From Mangifera indica (lineage: Eukaryota > Streptophyta > Magnoliopsida > Sapindales > Anacardiaceae), in the NCBI RefSeq assembly GCF_011075055.1, contig NC_058137.1, forward strand, positions 22,925,463 to 22,989,462: 64,000 bases of DNA. The letters run 5' to 3'. The notes beneath the pieces were generated by a model. It made no database searches, had not been told where the DNA came from, and worked only from the letters and a program-made list of their open reading frames with translations. Position numbers and translations under genes: made by a program. Shown piece after piece: positions 24,192 through 35,466 of this stretch; positions within the stretch are counted from its first letter, which is position 1; each line of letters begins with the position of its first letter.

Positions 24192-25532
24192 TTAATCCGA
24201 CGGCTGCCAAGCCGATGCCGTCAACAAAGACAAATCCTTCCAACCCAATTTCAGTGACCCATTTTCCTCCACTAAAGTATACCCTTTCCACGGGAACATC
24301 CCGAGTAACAAACTAGCTTGTGCAGCCGGGTTACCTCCTAGTGATACGGGTTTAAACCCGATCCGGCTTAATTCATCACCCCATTTCTCTACTTTGACTT
24401 CCCCTGTTCTCTTGGGCCCACCAACTGCCACGATGTTCCTGATCTCACAACCGAACAACTGCTGCTCCACCGTATGCCTCTCTACACTGTCCACACCCAA
24501 TCCGTCCCCTAACGCGTCAAACAATGCGCTATAATAATGCAACGCTTCCACGAATCTCCCTAAAAAACTACCGCCATGGCTCAAATCTTGTTCAACGATT
24601 GTGATCAATTTCGGCCTCAACAAAGTCAACAATCTCAACGTCCCTAAATCACTTCCTGTTACGTCGTACAAACAATGATGCATCCAATGGACCACAATTG
24701 CCTCACTCGGTCTCGCCCCGAGTTGACTCAAATCACTTACGTTTCCTATTTTGCCCTCCAGTGGATGGAACTCAAACGGTAATCCCAGATAATTGGCAAA
24801 ATCAGCAAGTCGTCTCCCGGTTGACTCTAGTAACTCGGAGGAGGATCCGAATCCGGTTATTCTCATGGATCGGATCTTTTTAGACCGGGAAGCGAGTATG
24901 TGAAACAATCCTGGCCATTGAAGCCCCTGCATGATATCGAGATCGATGACGTGGACGCAATCCGCACCATCCAGAGCTTGGAAAATTGCTTGGTTGGCGG
25001 TAAAATGAGAGAACTTAATCAACGGACAGATTGAATTGTATGATTGCAAGGCGTTGAAGATCTTCTGAGACTGAGATAACGTTAACGATTTAGCGGTGAG
25101 AGGCGAGTAGGTTCCTAAGCACGAGCTGACAACGCGCGCCTGGAGCGCGTGAGCGAAGTACGCGCCAACACGTTCTGGTGAAGAACCGAACGGGGATGAG
25201 AGCTCGGAGATTTCCGGTAAGAGATCAGTGGCGTCATATAGATTGTCCATGGAGACACACTCAGCGCATTGAAGCAATAAACCTAAGAGTCTCAATCCGG
25301 TTGACTCTCCCTCCAATTTCATAACGATCTGTTCAGGTTCCGACGCCTCTTCTTGTTGGTCAACCGATTGCTGAGTTTGAGATTGTTCGATGTTGGCTCG
25401 CTTCTTGGAAGGATCGTCGACGATAGCGATTTCAGTGTCGCGGTCGACGCGCTTGGTTTTCATGGCTGAGGAGTTATTGTTGTTGCTGTTGTTGGAGTTA
25501 ATTGGGGAGTGAGGAACTAAGCTCCGAAGCAT
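24192..25532 (-). CDS. SCL23: GRAS-family transcriptional regulator, SCARECROW-LIKE 23 type
   Basis: Intronless. From the ATG at 25532 the protein is 446 residues and begins [11 protein letters not shown] second in-frame ATG at 25463 gives 423 residues beginning MKTKRVDRD, which aligns with the start of the Arabidopsis 405-residue protein. Both are reasonable; I list the longer. The GRAS domain is complete: leucine heptad repeat with [10 protein letters not shown], the VHIID motif as VHVIDLD (about residues 193-199 of the longer form), the second leucine repeat, a PFYRE-region equivalent around PFEFHPL, and the terminal SAW box ([13 protein letters not shown]). SCL23 acts in the nucleus, binds SHORT-ROOT, and helps specify bundle-sheath and endodermal cells with SCARECROW. 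It lacks the long homopolymeric N-terminus of SCARECROW itself. No defect was seen. Confidence 0.92.
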   Translation of the reverse strand: MLRSLVPHSPINSNNSNNNNSSAMKTKRVDRDTEIAIVDDPSKKRANIEQSQTQQSVDQQEEASEPEQIVMKLEGESTGLRLLGLLLQCAECVSMDNLYDATDLLPEISELSSPFGSSPERVGAYFAHALQARVVSSCLGTYSPLTAKSLTLSQSQKIFNALQSYNSICPLIKFSHFTANQAIFQALDGADCVHVIDLDIMQGLQWPGLFHILASRSKKIRSMRITGFGSSSELLESTGRRLADFANYLGLPFEFHPLEGKIGNVSDLSQLGARPSEAIVVHWMHHCLYDVTGSDLGTLRLLTLLRPKLITIVEQDLSHGGSFLGRFVEALHYYSALFDALGDGLGVDSVERHTVEQQLFGCEIRNIVAVGGPKRTGEVKVEKWGDELSRIGFKPVSLGGNPAAQASLLLGMFPWKGYTLVEENGSLKLGWKDLSLLTASAWQPSD

Positions 25533-25907
25533 GACAACACAGGGAAACAAAGAGCTTTCAGGAGAAAAGTGACAAATCGGAGAGAAGGACAAGGTAAGTA
25601 TGTACAGAGAGTTGCAGAGGAGTGTCAGGTATAACAATTTTTTATTATTGTGGTATAAATCTTGTTTTTTTCACCCAAATCAAACCTCTTTGCCCAAGAA
25701 AAAAACTTGATTCATCAAATTACTATATTACCCTTTTTTTTAAATAATATTACACATATATATTTTTTATATATAATTTAAATATATAGATGAGATACTA
25801 TCATACGATTAATTTTTTTTAAAAAATAATATTATATATATACATATTTTTTATATATAATTTGTGTATATAACTGAAATATCATTAAATTAAAAAATAA
25901 ATATTTA

Positions 25908-26310
25908 GGGTTTGTTTAATATTTAATTCAAGTAATTTTTTATTATAAAAATAAAAAATAATTTATTATATTTTGTATAACGTAATAAAAGAATATTAAA
26001 ATATTATTTTAATTAAAAATATTTTTTATATAATTATTTTAAAATATTATTTATATTATTTATTATATTAATTGAAAGTAAAAATATTTTTATCCTAAAA
26101 ATTAATGATAAAGTATAAAATTTTAATAAAATCAATATTCTATTGATAATCTTTTAATATTTAAAGTATAATTGTCAATTTAATTATTTCTTATATTATT
26201 TATTATAATATCATTTGTAATATGAGATTACCAAAATTTTTTATAATATAATAAATTAAATAAAGTATTATTAATAAAATATTTTTTATTGTCAAAAACC
26301 AAACTTTCCC
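25908..26310. mobile_element. Tourist-like (PIF/Harbinger) MITE with TTA duplication
   Basis: The ends GGGTTTGTTTAATATTTAA and ACCAAACTTTCCC are imperfect inverted repeats (TTTG(G)TTT next to GGG). They are directly flanked by TTA at 25905-25907 and 26311-26313. The 403-bp interior is very AT-rich and non-coding. A 3-bp TTA duplication is typical of PIF/Harbinger MITEs. Short duplications are weak evidence, so confidence is moderate. Confidence 0.55.
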
Positions 26311-26313
26311 TTA

Positions 26314-27844
26314 GATATCAAATTTATTTAACACTCTCTTCTTTTTTTGAGTCACCACTCTTTACCTCAACAAGCCACCCCTCCTCTCAATCCTGCAAGC
26401 CACTCTTTCGAAAAATTCATTCATCCCCAAAATCTCCACCTTTTGTTGTAGCTTCATCAACATCAAAATATCAACCATAGCAGTTGAAAGTTACATGTCA
26501 TCCTTGCTAAAGAGAAAGAAAATGAGAAGAAACTTTTCTAAGGTTGGAGAAAAGAAATGACATAGATGTGTAAATGATGAAGGTAGTTGGGTTAACTATG
26601 AAGGTAAACTTCTAATAAAAAAATGGTGACTAATGATTAGATTTTTAAACTTTTAAAAATTGAATTGTGAATTTTTAAAATTTGTTAAAGGGACAAACAC
26701 CATATTTAAAATATTAATGTGACTTTTTTAAAAGGATTATTCTTTTTTATATTTTTTTTAAATTTTAAATATTGTAAAATTAGTTTTAACAAAATTTTTG
26801 AATTTGGTTGAGAACATAAGATTTTTTTCATTCAGGGAAAGAAAATTGATTTGGGCCAAACATGGGGTGGGAAAATGTGCTTTTCTTAATGAAGTGACTA
26901 GAACTTGTAGGGGGAATTGTGTTTGGGGAGAGAGAAAGTAAAGCTGGCGTTTTATTGATTGTTGTGGTGTTGTTAAGTAGGTTTGTTTACGAGAAAAAGT
27001 TGGATCAAGGAGTTTAATTAAGTGATTAATTAATGGATAATAGCATCATCATTGGATTTGTTTATCAAGAGACAATTACTTGTCTTTATCAAATTTTAAA
27101 ATTTCTTGGTATGAAAAAAGTTATTTGTTTTATAATAGTAAATATAAAATAACATTCAATTATATAATAATATATTACATTTAAACAATATTTGATGAAT
27201 TTGGGTGCAGGGTTAAAAGGGTATCAACTTTACAGGGGAACATGTGTTCACCATCACATGGAGGTTCACTTGGGTTCTATTTTAACAAAAACTTTAGTGA
27301 AATTTATGATGGCAGAATGCCTTAACCCTTGTTATTTAATATGATATCTGAAGTAAAGATTGTGTATTCACATGGCATCGCAAAGTATTTCAATGAAGTC
27401 AAACAAGATAGAATTATCGGAAGAAAGAACCTTCCAAATTCTCTAGAGAAAATTTATGGGTTTTGCAAGCAATTTTTTAATCTTCCTCACGTCACTTCTG
27501 ATTGATTTTCGGACCTGTTCAATAAATTACTAGTTTTAAGTGATGGTTGTTTGTTTAATCTAGGAAAAGTGTTGTTGTGGAGGGTTCTGAACTTGGTAGG
27601 ACAGCAAGCCTAAGAAAATAGAAATGAATGCCCCCAAACAACTTGATGGAGATTAAATCATGTGTAGGCCTAAACCCTTTTTTCTTACTGATTTTTTAAA
27701 TTTGCTCAATTGACAAAGAAAGCATACCAAAACTTATGCTTTGTTAACCAAATATTAGTCTGCCCCAATTATATTTATCTGACGTCTACTTTCCAAATTT
27801 ATATGTTTTACAATGTCTAAAAAAACTCATACACTAAATTATCT
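26314..27844. other. Intergenic DNA, no gene recognised
   Basis: AT-rich spacer upstream of the SCL23 promoter. The segment at about 26310-26740 has the composition seen inside the foldback elements, but I could not find paired ends. Nothing else was identified. Confidence 0.4.
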
Positions 27845-28330
27845 GATAAAAATAAAGGAGATAAAGATGAGAACAAAAATATTCCCGTAATCGGGAATGG
27901 ACTATAAACAGGGATACATATATCTCTTTTCCGTCCCGTCTTACCCTTTTTGTCCCCATCTCTGCATCTTTCAATTTTTTAATATCTTTATTTAAAATAT
28001 TAATATGTCCTTATAATTTTAGATTATTTATTTTTTAAAATTTATTTATTCTTTTGTTGTGTAGATTATTATTTGTGGCATTGAAAATAATTGATTGATT
28101 TTAGTTTTAGTTAATTTTATTATATAATATACTTATATTATGTTTAAAGGACATAAAAAGAATATTTTTTTCATGGGTGTAGAGACAAGGAGAGGATTTA
28201 TCATCACAAGGAGAATCTTTATTATTTTCATATAACAGGGATGGGCCGAAAACGAAAATTAATATCCTTTACGTGAACAATGACAAGAAATAAGGTATTC
28301 AGCCTTAACCCATCATGTTTGCATCCCTAG
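27845..28330 (-). mobile_element. hAT-like element fragment, inverted copy of the one at 9446
   Basis: It ends GCATCCCTAG, the inverse of the TAGGGATG start at 9446. Its middle, read inverted, parallels 9640-9840, including the TATAATTTTAGATTATTTAT stretch and a TTGTTGTGTA word. The left part has ATTCCCGTAATCGGGAATGG, a short perfect palindrome. Both ends together are not well defined, so I call it a fragment or diverged full copy. Confidence 0.5.
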
Positions 28331-30840
28331 TTACCATACAAAAAAGTTGTGTCTGTTCTCAAGTGGGCTAGCATGAGGAAATTGGAATCTAGTTATGAAT
28401 ATTCAAGAAACTAATCCACCAACTTTTAGTCTTTGAAGATACATCACCCTCTAAATTGACAAGGAACAGAGGGAATATTCTAATTACCATTTGGTATCGC
28501 CTTTTTATTGAATTTGACTACAATCCACCTTCGCCTGAATTAGGAAATGGGATTTGTGCGTATTTATGGATATCTTTGATAGGGCTACTTAGCGAAGAAA
28601 AAAGAAACTAAAGCAAGGGCAAGTTCGGAATTAAAGTTAATCTATTATATTATAGTAAGGGGGGCTCAGTAGAGAATCAATGGGAGTCATATAGCATATT
28701 CTTTAAATTACTAAAAAAGAACGTCCAAAAGAAATTTTTAATACAAACAATTAAAAGTGAACTTATTTTATTTTTAAAAATTATTATAAAATATTAAATT
28801 AACAGAAATTAAAAATAATCTTATAAATATTCAAATCATATAATATATATTTTTTTTTACTCTTATATTTTCTTAATCGCTTTTTATTCTAAAGGGTAAA
28901 TTATAACTTTTAAAAGTAATATTATTATTATTGTATAATCACATCTTATACGGTAAGTTATAAATTTTAAAAAGTACTATAAGTATTTTTTAATATTTTC
29001 AAAGGATTATCAAAAATTAAAAAATATATATATTTCCAATTATTGTCCCCAATAGTTTCAATTAAAATACTTACAACAAATTACAAGTCATATTAATTGA
29101 ATCTATCATATTTAAAATGTTTAGTCTACAAAAATCTACTTTTTTTTTAAATATTAATAAATGATAAAATTACTATTTCATTGTTACAGAATTGGTTTTT
29201 TTACGCAAAATGTAGAAAATTGTTTTAGCCTATCATTTTAAAACAAAAAGAAGAGATACTTGCAGCAAGGGGGTTAAATACATGTTGTGAAAAACTAACC
29301 AAGAAACACTTATATCAGTGTAATATTTAGTGTAGCGCGACTGCTCAAGACAAACACACCAACTCCTACATATATCGGAGAACATAGTTGCAATGTGAGT
29401 TTGATATCAAACCAAATGTGATTTATATGAACAAAACAAAAAATCATGTGCAAACCAAACAATCATCTATATTACACTCATGTACCCAGGAATTGGCTCA
29501 TCGTTTTGATTTGTAGAACCAGAATTGTAAGGGTAGGTACTGTTCCAGCACCTAAACCAACCCGAAACTGGATCCAAAACCAATTTAGGATATGACCAAG
29601 TACTTTTTTCTCAAATCTGTTGTAACAAAATGATGTCGTTTGGTTGAAGAACAAAACAACAAAACAAGATTATTGTCACCCTTTTTCCTGGTTCAAATTT
29701 ATCATTGACCTAATATTTCTCCTTCTCTGAACAAATGTATCGAAAACACTTGATCCTATACATGAGTGAATTCATAGACTTGCCAAAACATAGCAAGTGA
29801 AGCAAAGTATTCCTAAAATGACTTCAATGCAACAAGAGATTTCAAAACATTATGAAAACACTCTTTAAATGAAAAAAATACACTGATAAGTTTAAAAAAC
29901 AAACAGTTAATATGACATGATATACAGGGGACTGCAACTGCAAAAATGCAATTATGAACATAACCTCAAGGTAAGATCTATTTGATTATATTCAAAACCA
30001 AAAACACATTAAAAACATAAAAACTGAAATTCATAAATAAGTCTCATAACAGCAGAAAGCCAAGCACTAGAAGAAGAAAAAAACTGGAGCTAGTCAAAGA
30101 ACAAATGCTTGACTCAAAAATAACACATCAACCCACAAGACTTAATCTTCCTACCTTTCCACAAAATTTTCATATCTTTCAACAATAAACCTGATACAGA
30201 AGGGAACAACTTAAAGCAGCAAACAATACTCATCACATCATGTAACAACTTCTTTTGTTAACTGGGGTCAAGTTTACAAGTCCTAAAACTAACCAAATTT
30301 TAAAGAATAATCACAACATCTCATTATGATTAAACAATATACGCAAAAAGCAGCATGCAAAAATGATCAAATCTCATATTATTGGAGCATTATAAACACC
30401 AACATATGTCACCAAGAAATTCACTTTAACAATAATAAAAAACATTACTGAAAATAAACTAAACCAATGTAAATTAAAGTACCAATCAATCATAGTCAAC
30501 CATAATTTCAATGAACTACACAATAACTGAACATAGTTATACGTTAACACAATGAACAATGCATAAACTTACCATCAGCTGAATATAAAACCCGTTCCAA
30601 TATAAACATAAAAACATCGAGTGAAAAATAAAGGTCGACAATTATAAAAAATAAATTAGCAAAACAGTTCTATAATCAGACACAAAAATAAATATGATAG
30701 AATGAGCAATTTATAGAAATAATCTTTATGAAGCGTTAAAAACCCAAAAATGTCTGGTGGAAACGGACGCAGATCCAAACAAAAACAAGTTCATAAAACA
30801 ATACATCATCCTCAAAATCATCTTAAATGACGAGACATTC
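28331..30840. other. Long AT-rich spacer 3' of the eL27 gene
   Basis: No coding signal was found on either strand. The last few hundred bases before 30857 must include the 3' UTR of the minus-strand eL27 gene. The A-rich plus strand from about 29800 means a T-rich minus strand, as in plant 3' flanks. No repeat ends were recognised. Confidence 0.4.
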
Positions 30841-30856
30841 CTACAAAATTAGAAAT

Positions 30857-31264
30857 CTAGAACCTTAGCTTGGTAAAAAACCAACGATTCTTGCCGGTCT
30901 TGAACCTCTCCTCCAATCTCTTCTTAGTGTCCTTACAAGCAGTGACCTTCTTGTCCTTGCTCTGCAGACTATCTACAGTCACGACGTCCTTCAAATCCAC
31001 ATCAAGCGTGTAGCGAGTGGGCATCAGGTGCTGGTAGTTGACGAGTTTGATGAAGGCCTTGACGCGGGACTTCTTCGCTGTCTTCTTCGAAGAGTCCTTC
31101 CTGATAACCTTGCTGGGGTACTTCTTTATACCTGCAACCAAACAGTGGCCGTAGGGGCGCTCGCGGGTGCCATCGTCGAATGACTTAATGATGACTGCCT
31201 TTCGCCCGGCATAACGGCCTTGAAGAAGGATTACAGCCTTGTTTGTTTTGAGAAACTTCACCAT
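30857..31264 (-). CDS. RPL27: 60S ribosomal protein eL27
   Basis: An intronless frame of 135 residues, exactly the length of plant eL27. It starts [20 protein letters not shown], a KOW-type segment near the N-terminus, continues with [16 protein letters not shown] and [11 protein letters not shown], and ends [13 protein letters not shown]. The protein sits on the large subunit of cytosolic ribosomes. It is full length with no unusual residue. The promoter upstream carries ribosomal-protein motifs (see the separate entry). Identification is certain at family level. Confidence 0.98.
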   Translation of the reverse strand: MVKFLKTNKAVILLQGRYAGRKAVIIKSFDDGTRERPYGHCLVAGIKKYPSKVIRKDSSKKTAKKSRVKAFIKLVNYQHLMPTRYTLDVDLKDVVTVDSLQSKDKKVTACKDTKKRLEERFKTGKNRWFFTKLRF

Positions 31265-31289
31265 TTTTCGCTTTTATTTGTTGTTACCT

Positions 31290-31500
31290 CCTTTCTCTCT
31301 CTCTCTCTCCCTCTCCCGTTCTGAATGTTGGAGCAAACCCTAGACAAGAAGTCGCAAATGAAGTGGCGTTGTGGAGGTATTTATACCACCGAGACAAGAT
31401 TCCTGTGAACCCTAGCTACAGTGGTAACACTAAAAGGGTTGGGCTTTTATCGGGTCTTGGATCTAGAATGGGATTTTGACATTGAATGGGCTTTCATCGG
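31290..31500 (-). promoter_or_regulatory. eL27 promoter: CT-rich leader, telo-box, TATA box and site II elements
   Basis: Reading away from the gene: a pure CT tract, (CTCTCT)n on the plus strand and therefore GA on the transcribed strand, at about 31292-31316; AAACCCTAG, a telo-box-like motif, at about 31336-31344; TATAAATA on the minus strand within the GGTATTTATACC palindrome at about 31376-31387; and TGGGCT (site II, TGGGCY) at about 31439 and 31488. Telo-box plus site II motifs are the known signature of plant ribosomal-protein promoters, tying expression to cell proliferation. Confidence 0.7.
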
Positions 31501-31509
31501 GCCTTGGAT

Positions 31510-33420
31510 CTAGAACTGGATTTGATAGGAAATAAATGGGGTGGACCAATCCAAAAGTAGTATAAGAAAGATCTTTCCTTCTAGTTGCTATACTGTTTAA
31601 AAGTGATTTCTTTTCTTTTTTAATGAGAAATCTCACCTGAGTTGGAGTTGGAGCATAGCCAACCACATTTAATAATAGGGTTGAATTCAAATCAAGTTTG
31701 TTCAAGTTTGAGTTTAAGGTCAGTTTGAACTAATCCAAAACTAGTTTGGCTCAAGCAAACTCAAATTCGAGCTTTAGAGTTTAGAATTTTTAACCTCGTG
31801 TTCAAGCTTTAAATGTGTTCAGTTCGTAAAATTCATGAACTTAAAAAATTCAATACGAATCGATTAAAACAATATTATTTTGATCAATATATTTTAAAAC
31901 GATATTATTTTAATATAGAACTGAGCTCAAAACTTAATTCCTCTCAAACGAGTCAAGCTTGAAAACCTATAAAATAAACTCAAACTTGATTTAACTTAAA
32001 TTTAATCTTATCTAACAAATTAAACTCTAAGTCTAGTAACCTGTCCTATAACCACTAAATTTTTCTCTTTTGCCATTAAAATTATCCATCCATGGGAGAC
32101 CAAAAGTGATTGTTTATAAAGTTGGTGGGGAGGTTCAGGTACGGGATATGGCTATGATTGTGGAACTGGTCTTGAAAAGAAGGTTTTTTTACGGTTTAAA
32201 AACATGAGATAAACTCAAACAATAGTAGAGTTGGTAGGAAATTGTTGGATCGGTTGAGAGTTGGTAAACAAATTGATGTTTTACATCTATCATTGATAAT
32301 ATGCTTATTAAGTTTGATTCAAATGAATATAACTCTAATTTAATATTTTATAAAATAATTAATCAAACTTAATGGTTTGTACATTTATAATGAATATAAA
32401 TTTTAAATTTTAATAATAATTTATCATTATATAATTTGATAGTTTTAAATTAAAAATACAATAACATTTTATTATATAGTAATACATTATATTGATACTC
32501 AAATTGATTTTTATTATAAATACGCATACTATAACTTTATATTAATAGTTAATTAGCATTAAAAAACCTAAGTCAAAGATTGAAGTTGTTATAAACTGAA
32601 TTGCACCTAGACTATAGTTAAAATATATATTAATAAAATTATAAATACTCATCATGAATACCAATTTAAATATTTATAATAATATATTATTATATTATAT
32701 TTTTAATATAATATCATTCAATTAAATAGTGATAAATTATAATTTATTACCTAAATTATTATTTATGATAAGTGCAATTAATTTTTTTTTTTTTTTGGAA
32801 TAATTTTACTCTCCCTCGATCATTGAGGTTACTTTGTATTTGCGAGTGGTTAAATTATTTTGTTTGGATATTAGCTTTTATGTTGAATAAAGTCTCCAAA
32901 GATATAATTTACATTTGCTAATATTATTTATAATATATGGTATTTGACCATACTGGAAGATGCAAAAGTCTCCCGATCATTTTCTCTGTTTTAAGTAAGA
33001 AAATCTCCAATGTTATTAAGAAGTTAGTCATGAAAATCCCAATTTAAGTAGTCTGATTTGTGTGAAATTTTTTTATTAAGAAAAAAAGATATAATGTCGT
33101 AACTGAAAAATCCAGGGTATAAATGTAAAATTAAGAAATTGGGTGTAATAAATAAATAAATAATAAAATTATATATATGCATTATTAATATATAATTTAG
33201 ACATTATTATATGATTAAATAATTTTAAATTTAAAATTAAAAATATTAAATTATATAATAATATATTATTTATATATTTAAATTATGAATTAAAAATATA
33301 GATATATAATATTGTTTGACAGATAAACGGAAGGAGTATTTTGGAATAAAAGGAATATTACTAAAATATATAAGATACAAATATAAGGACAACTCAACCA
33401 ACAAGAATAATACACAAGTC
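31510..33420. other. Intergenic DNA between eL27 and CYSTM genes
   Basis: No gene was found. A diverged member of the TAGGGTTGGA family appears to start at about 31675 (TAGGGTTGAATTC) and shows the internal AACAATATTATTTTGATC / AAACGATATTATTTTAAT pair near 31870-31915; its right end is not clear. AT palindromes occur near 32400-32480 and 33170-33290. A T homopolymer lies at about 32781-32795. Confidence 0.45.
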
Positions 33421-33555
33421 AAAAGCTATATTCCCCCGTCTAGATGAGCCTGCAACAACAGGCGCAACTTAATACACTCATCCTCTAAATTATTAATTAT
33501 TTTTACACAATAAATTATAATCAATCTGCAGAAACAGCAGAGATCTTGACGGCCA

Positions 33556-33929
33556 TCAAAAGCAAGCATCCAACACACAGCAGCAACACAAGGCAGCACA
33601 ACTGCATAACAAAAAGTAATAAATCAATCAACTGAAATCATATTGTTTATATTAGACAAGGAACAAAATTAAATCTCAAACTTACCATCCTTTCCAGAAG
33701 CCATCTCCTCTGGACTTTGTTTCAACCGGAGCTTGATTCTGATTAGCAGAGTTATCCATGGTTGGATAACCAGCCGGTGGCGGTGCTACGTACGGTCCAG
33801 TTGACGGTGGAAGGCTTGTCACTGCAATTTCATATCAATTAATAGAAATTCAAAAAATCTTCTACAAAGTGAAACGTTCAAACAAGATTTATACATACCT
33901 GAAGGCTGGTTTTGATTGTAAGAACTCAT
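33556..33929 (-). CDS. CYSTM family cysteine-rich tail protein, three exons, 70 aa
   Basis: Exons 33929-33899, 33821-33686 and 33601-33556 (TGA) join in frame through GT-AG introns. The protein begins MSSYNQNQPSV, has a Pro/Gly/Tyr-rich middle (PPSTGPYVAPPPAGYP), then GDGFWKGC and the terminal CCAALCCCCVLDACF. That C-terminal cysteine-packed module defines the CYSTM family, which includes Arabidopsis PCC1 and stress-induced membrane-associated peptides at the plasma membrane. The length fits. It is too short and too split for simple ORF scanning. In Arabidopsis PCC1-type genes sit between RPL27 and UGT82A1, as here. The exact family member cannot be assigned. Confidence 0.9.
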
Positions 33930-34017
33930 GTTCGGTGATATGTAAGTGAAATGATGTAGAGAAGGGAGAAGAAACAGTTAGAGGTTGGAGATGAAGAAGA
34001 ATTGAGAAACGGTTGTG

Positions 34018-34033
34018 TATATATATATAGATA
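34018..34033 (-). promoter_or_regulatory. Probable TATA box of the CYSTM gene
   Basis: TATATATATATAGATA on the plus strand reads as a long TATA stretch on the minus strand, about 90-105 bases upstream of the start codon at 33929. A leader of roughly 60-70 bases would follow. Confidence 0.45.
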
Positions 34034-34309
34034 CGGTGGAGTGATTATTTTATATATTAAGTATTTGATTCCTTAGAGGAAGAGTTTCGGTGAGGGCGGT
34101 AATCGATTGGACTCGCTCCGCGTAAGGACCACCCCACCTTTTGAAAAAAGAAAGGCAAGCTAGACGAGGAAGATTCCAAAGTTCAATTCTGCCCGCTTTG
34201 ATGTTTTACTTTTAATTTGTATATTATATTTATATTTATTTATTATCTTCTGGTGGGGGTTGTTGTATCAGATGACACCTGCCGCTGAGCAACCGACTAT
34301 TTTATTTTA

Positions 34310-35457
34310 GGGCAAAAGACTTGTTCCCACTTAAAACTAGGGCTGGATTCGAGCCGAGCTGAGCTCGGCTCGCAGCCAGCTCGGGTTCGGCAAGGTTTAT
34401 ATATGGCCGGCTCATTTTTGGCTTAGCTCGTTTACGGCTCGGCTCATTTTTCATATCAAAACGACATCGTTTTGTATATATATGGATCAAAACGACGTCG
34501 TTTTGTATAAAAAATTTTAAAAAAAAATCTACTGAGCCACGCCGAGCTCAAGCTCGAGCTGACTTGGCTCGAGTCCAACCCTACTTAAAACGTTGGAAAA
34601 TTCTAAAGTTTTATTTTGTTCGCTTTTAAAAATCTAAACGTTAATTTATGTAAGTTAATTTTTATTAAAAATTTTAATTAGAATTAAAGATTAAATCATT
34701 ATTTATTAAAAAAGTTTAAAAAATTAAAATTTTATCATATTTTCTTCTTCAAGTTTAAAATTATCATAATTACCTCTTATCCAAAATTTCTAAGTTTTAA
34801 AAAATGATAATTTTTTCTTTTAAACTAAAGGTTTTTTTCTCTTTTTTTCTCCAACCATTACCGACTTCCTCTTCTTTCTCTATCAATGACAAAGAAAGAC
34901 TTATGAACAGAGATGTTGATGATGATTAACGAAAGTAATAAATCTTCTTCTTCATTTAATCTCTTCAGAAGACGATAATCTACTTTAGACAAAGCTTTTA
35001 CTTTTTTATTCGTTTTCTCCTGAAGTTGAATCGACTAAAAATGAAGTTGATTCTCGTTATTCAGTGTAAATTCGATAAAGATGAACATTTGTTGCTTTCA
35101 TCCTTTGTCAATTATTGACGTCTTGATTTATAGATCTTGCTTCATTGACAACAGAGAAAAAAGAGGAAGTCATTAGTGGCCAGAGAAAAGAAGAGAAAAA
35201 AACTCTAATTTTGGAGGGTAAGTGACCATTTTTCAAAATTTAAATATAGAAAATTATAAAATTTTTAAATTTATTGGATAAAATGTGATAAAATTTTTAT
35301 TTTTTAAAACCTTTTAGTAAATAATAGTTTTATTTCTAATTTTAATTAAATTTTTTAATAAAAATTGATTTATAGATATATGTTTTAAATTTTTAAGAGT
35401 TAGAGAATGAAACTTTGAGATTTAACTGTTCCTTAGGTGGCTGCAAGTCTTTTAGCC
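34310..35457. mobile_element. Foldback Mutator-like element with perfect 9-bp duplication, carrying a nested hAT-like insert
   Basis: Identical TTTATTTTA flanks occur at 34301-34309 and 35458-35466. The left end GGGCAAAAGACTTGTTCCCA pairs with the inverted right end GGCTAAAAGACTTGCAGCCA. The left end is interrupted after only 28 bases by the hAT-like element at 34338-34583. Without that insert and one 8-bp copy the element is about 894 bp. It has a GC-richer centre with no convincing coding sequence. Confidence 0.85.
34338..34583. mobile_element. hAT-like short element nested in a Mutator-like element
   Basis: Perfect 8-bp duplications CTTAAAAC at 34330-34337 and 34584-34591 flank TAGGGCTGGATTCGAGCC and (inverted) TAGGGTTGGACTCGAGCC. 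The interior shows AAACGACATCGTTTT and AAACGACGTCGTTTT palindromes and GAGCTCGG words, matching the element at 14095. It is 246 bp and non-coding. Confidence 0.88.
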
Positions 35458-35466
35458 TTTATTTTA

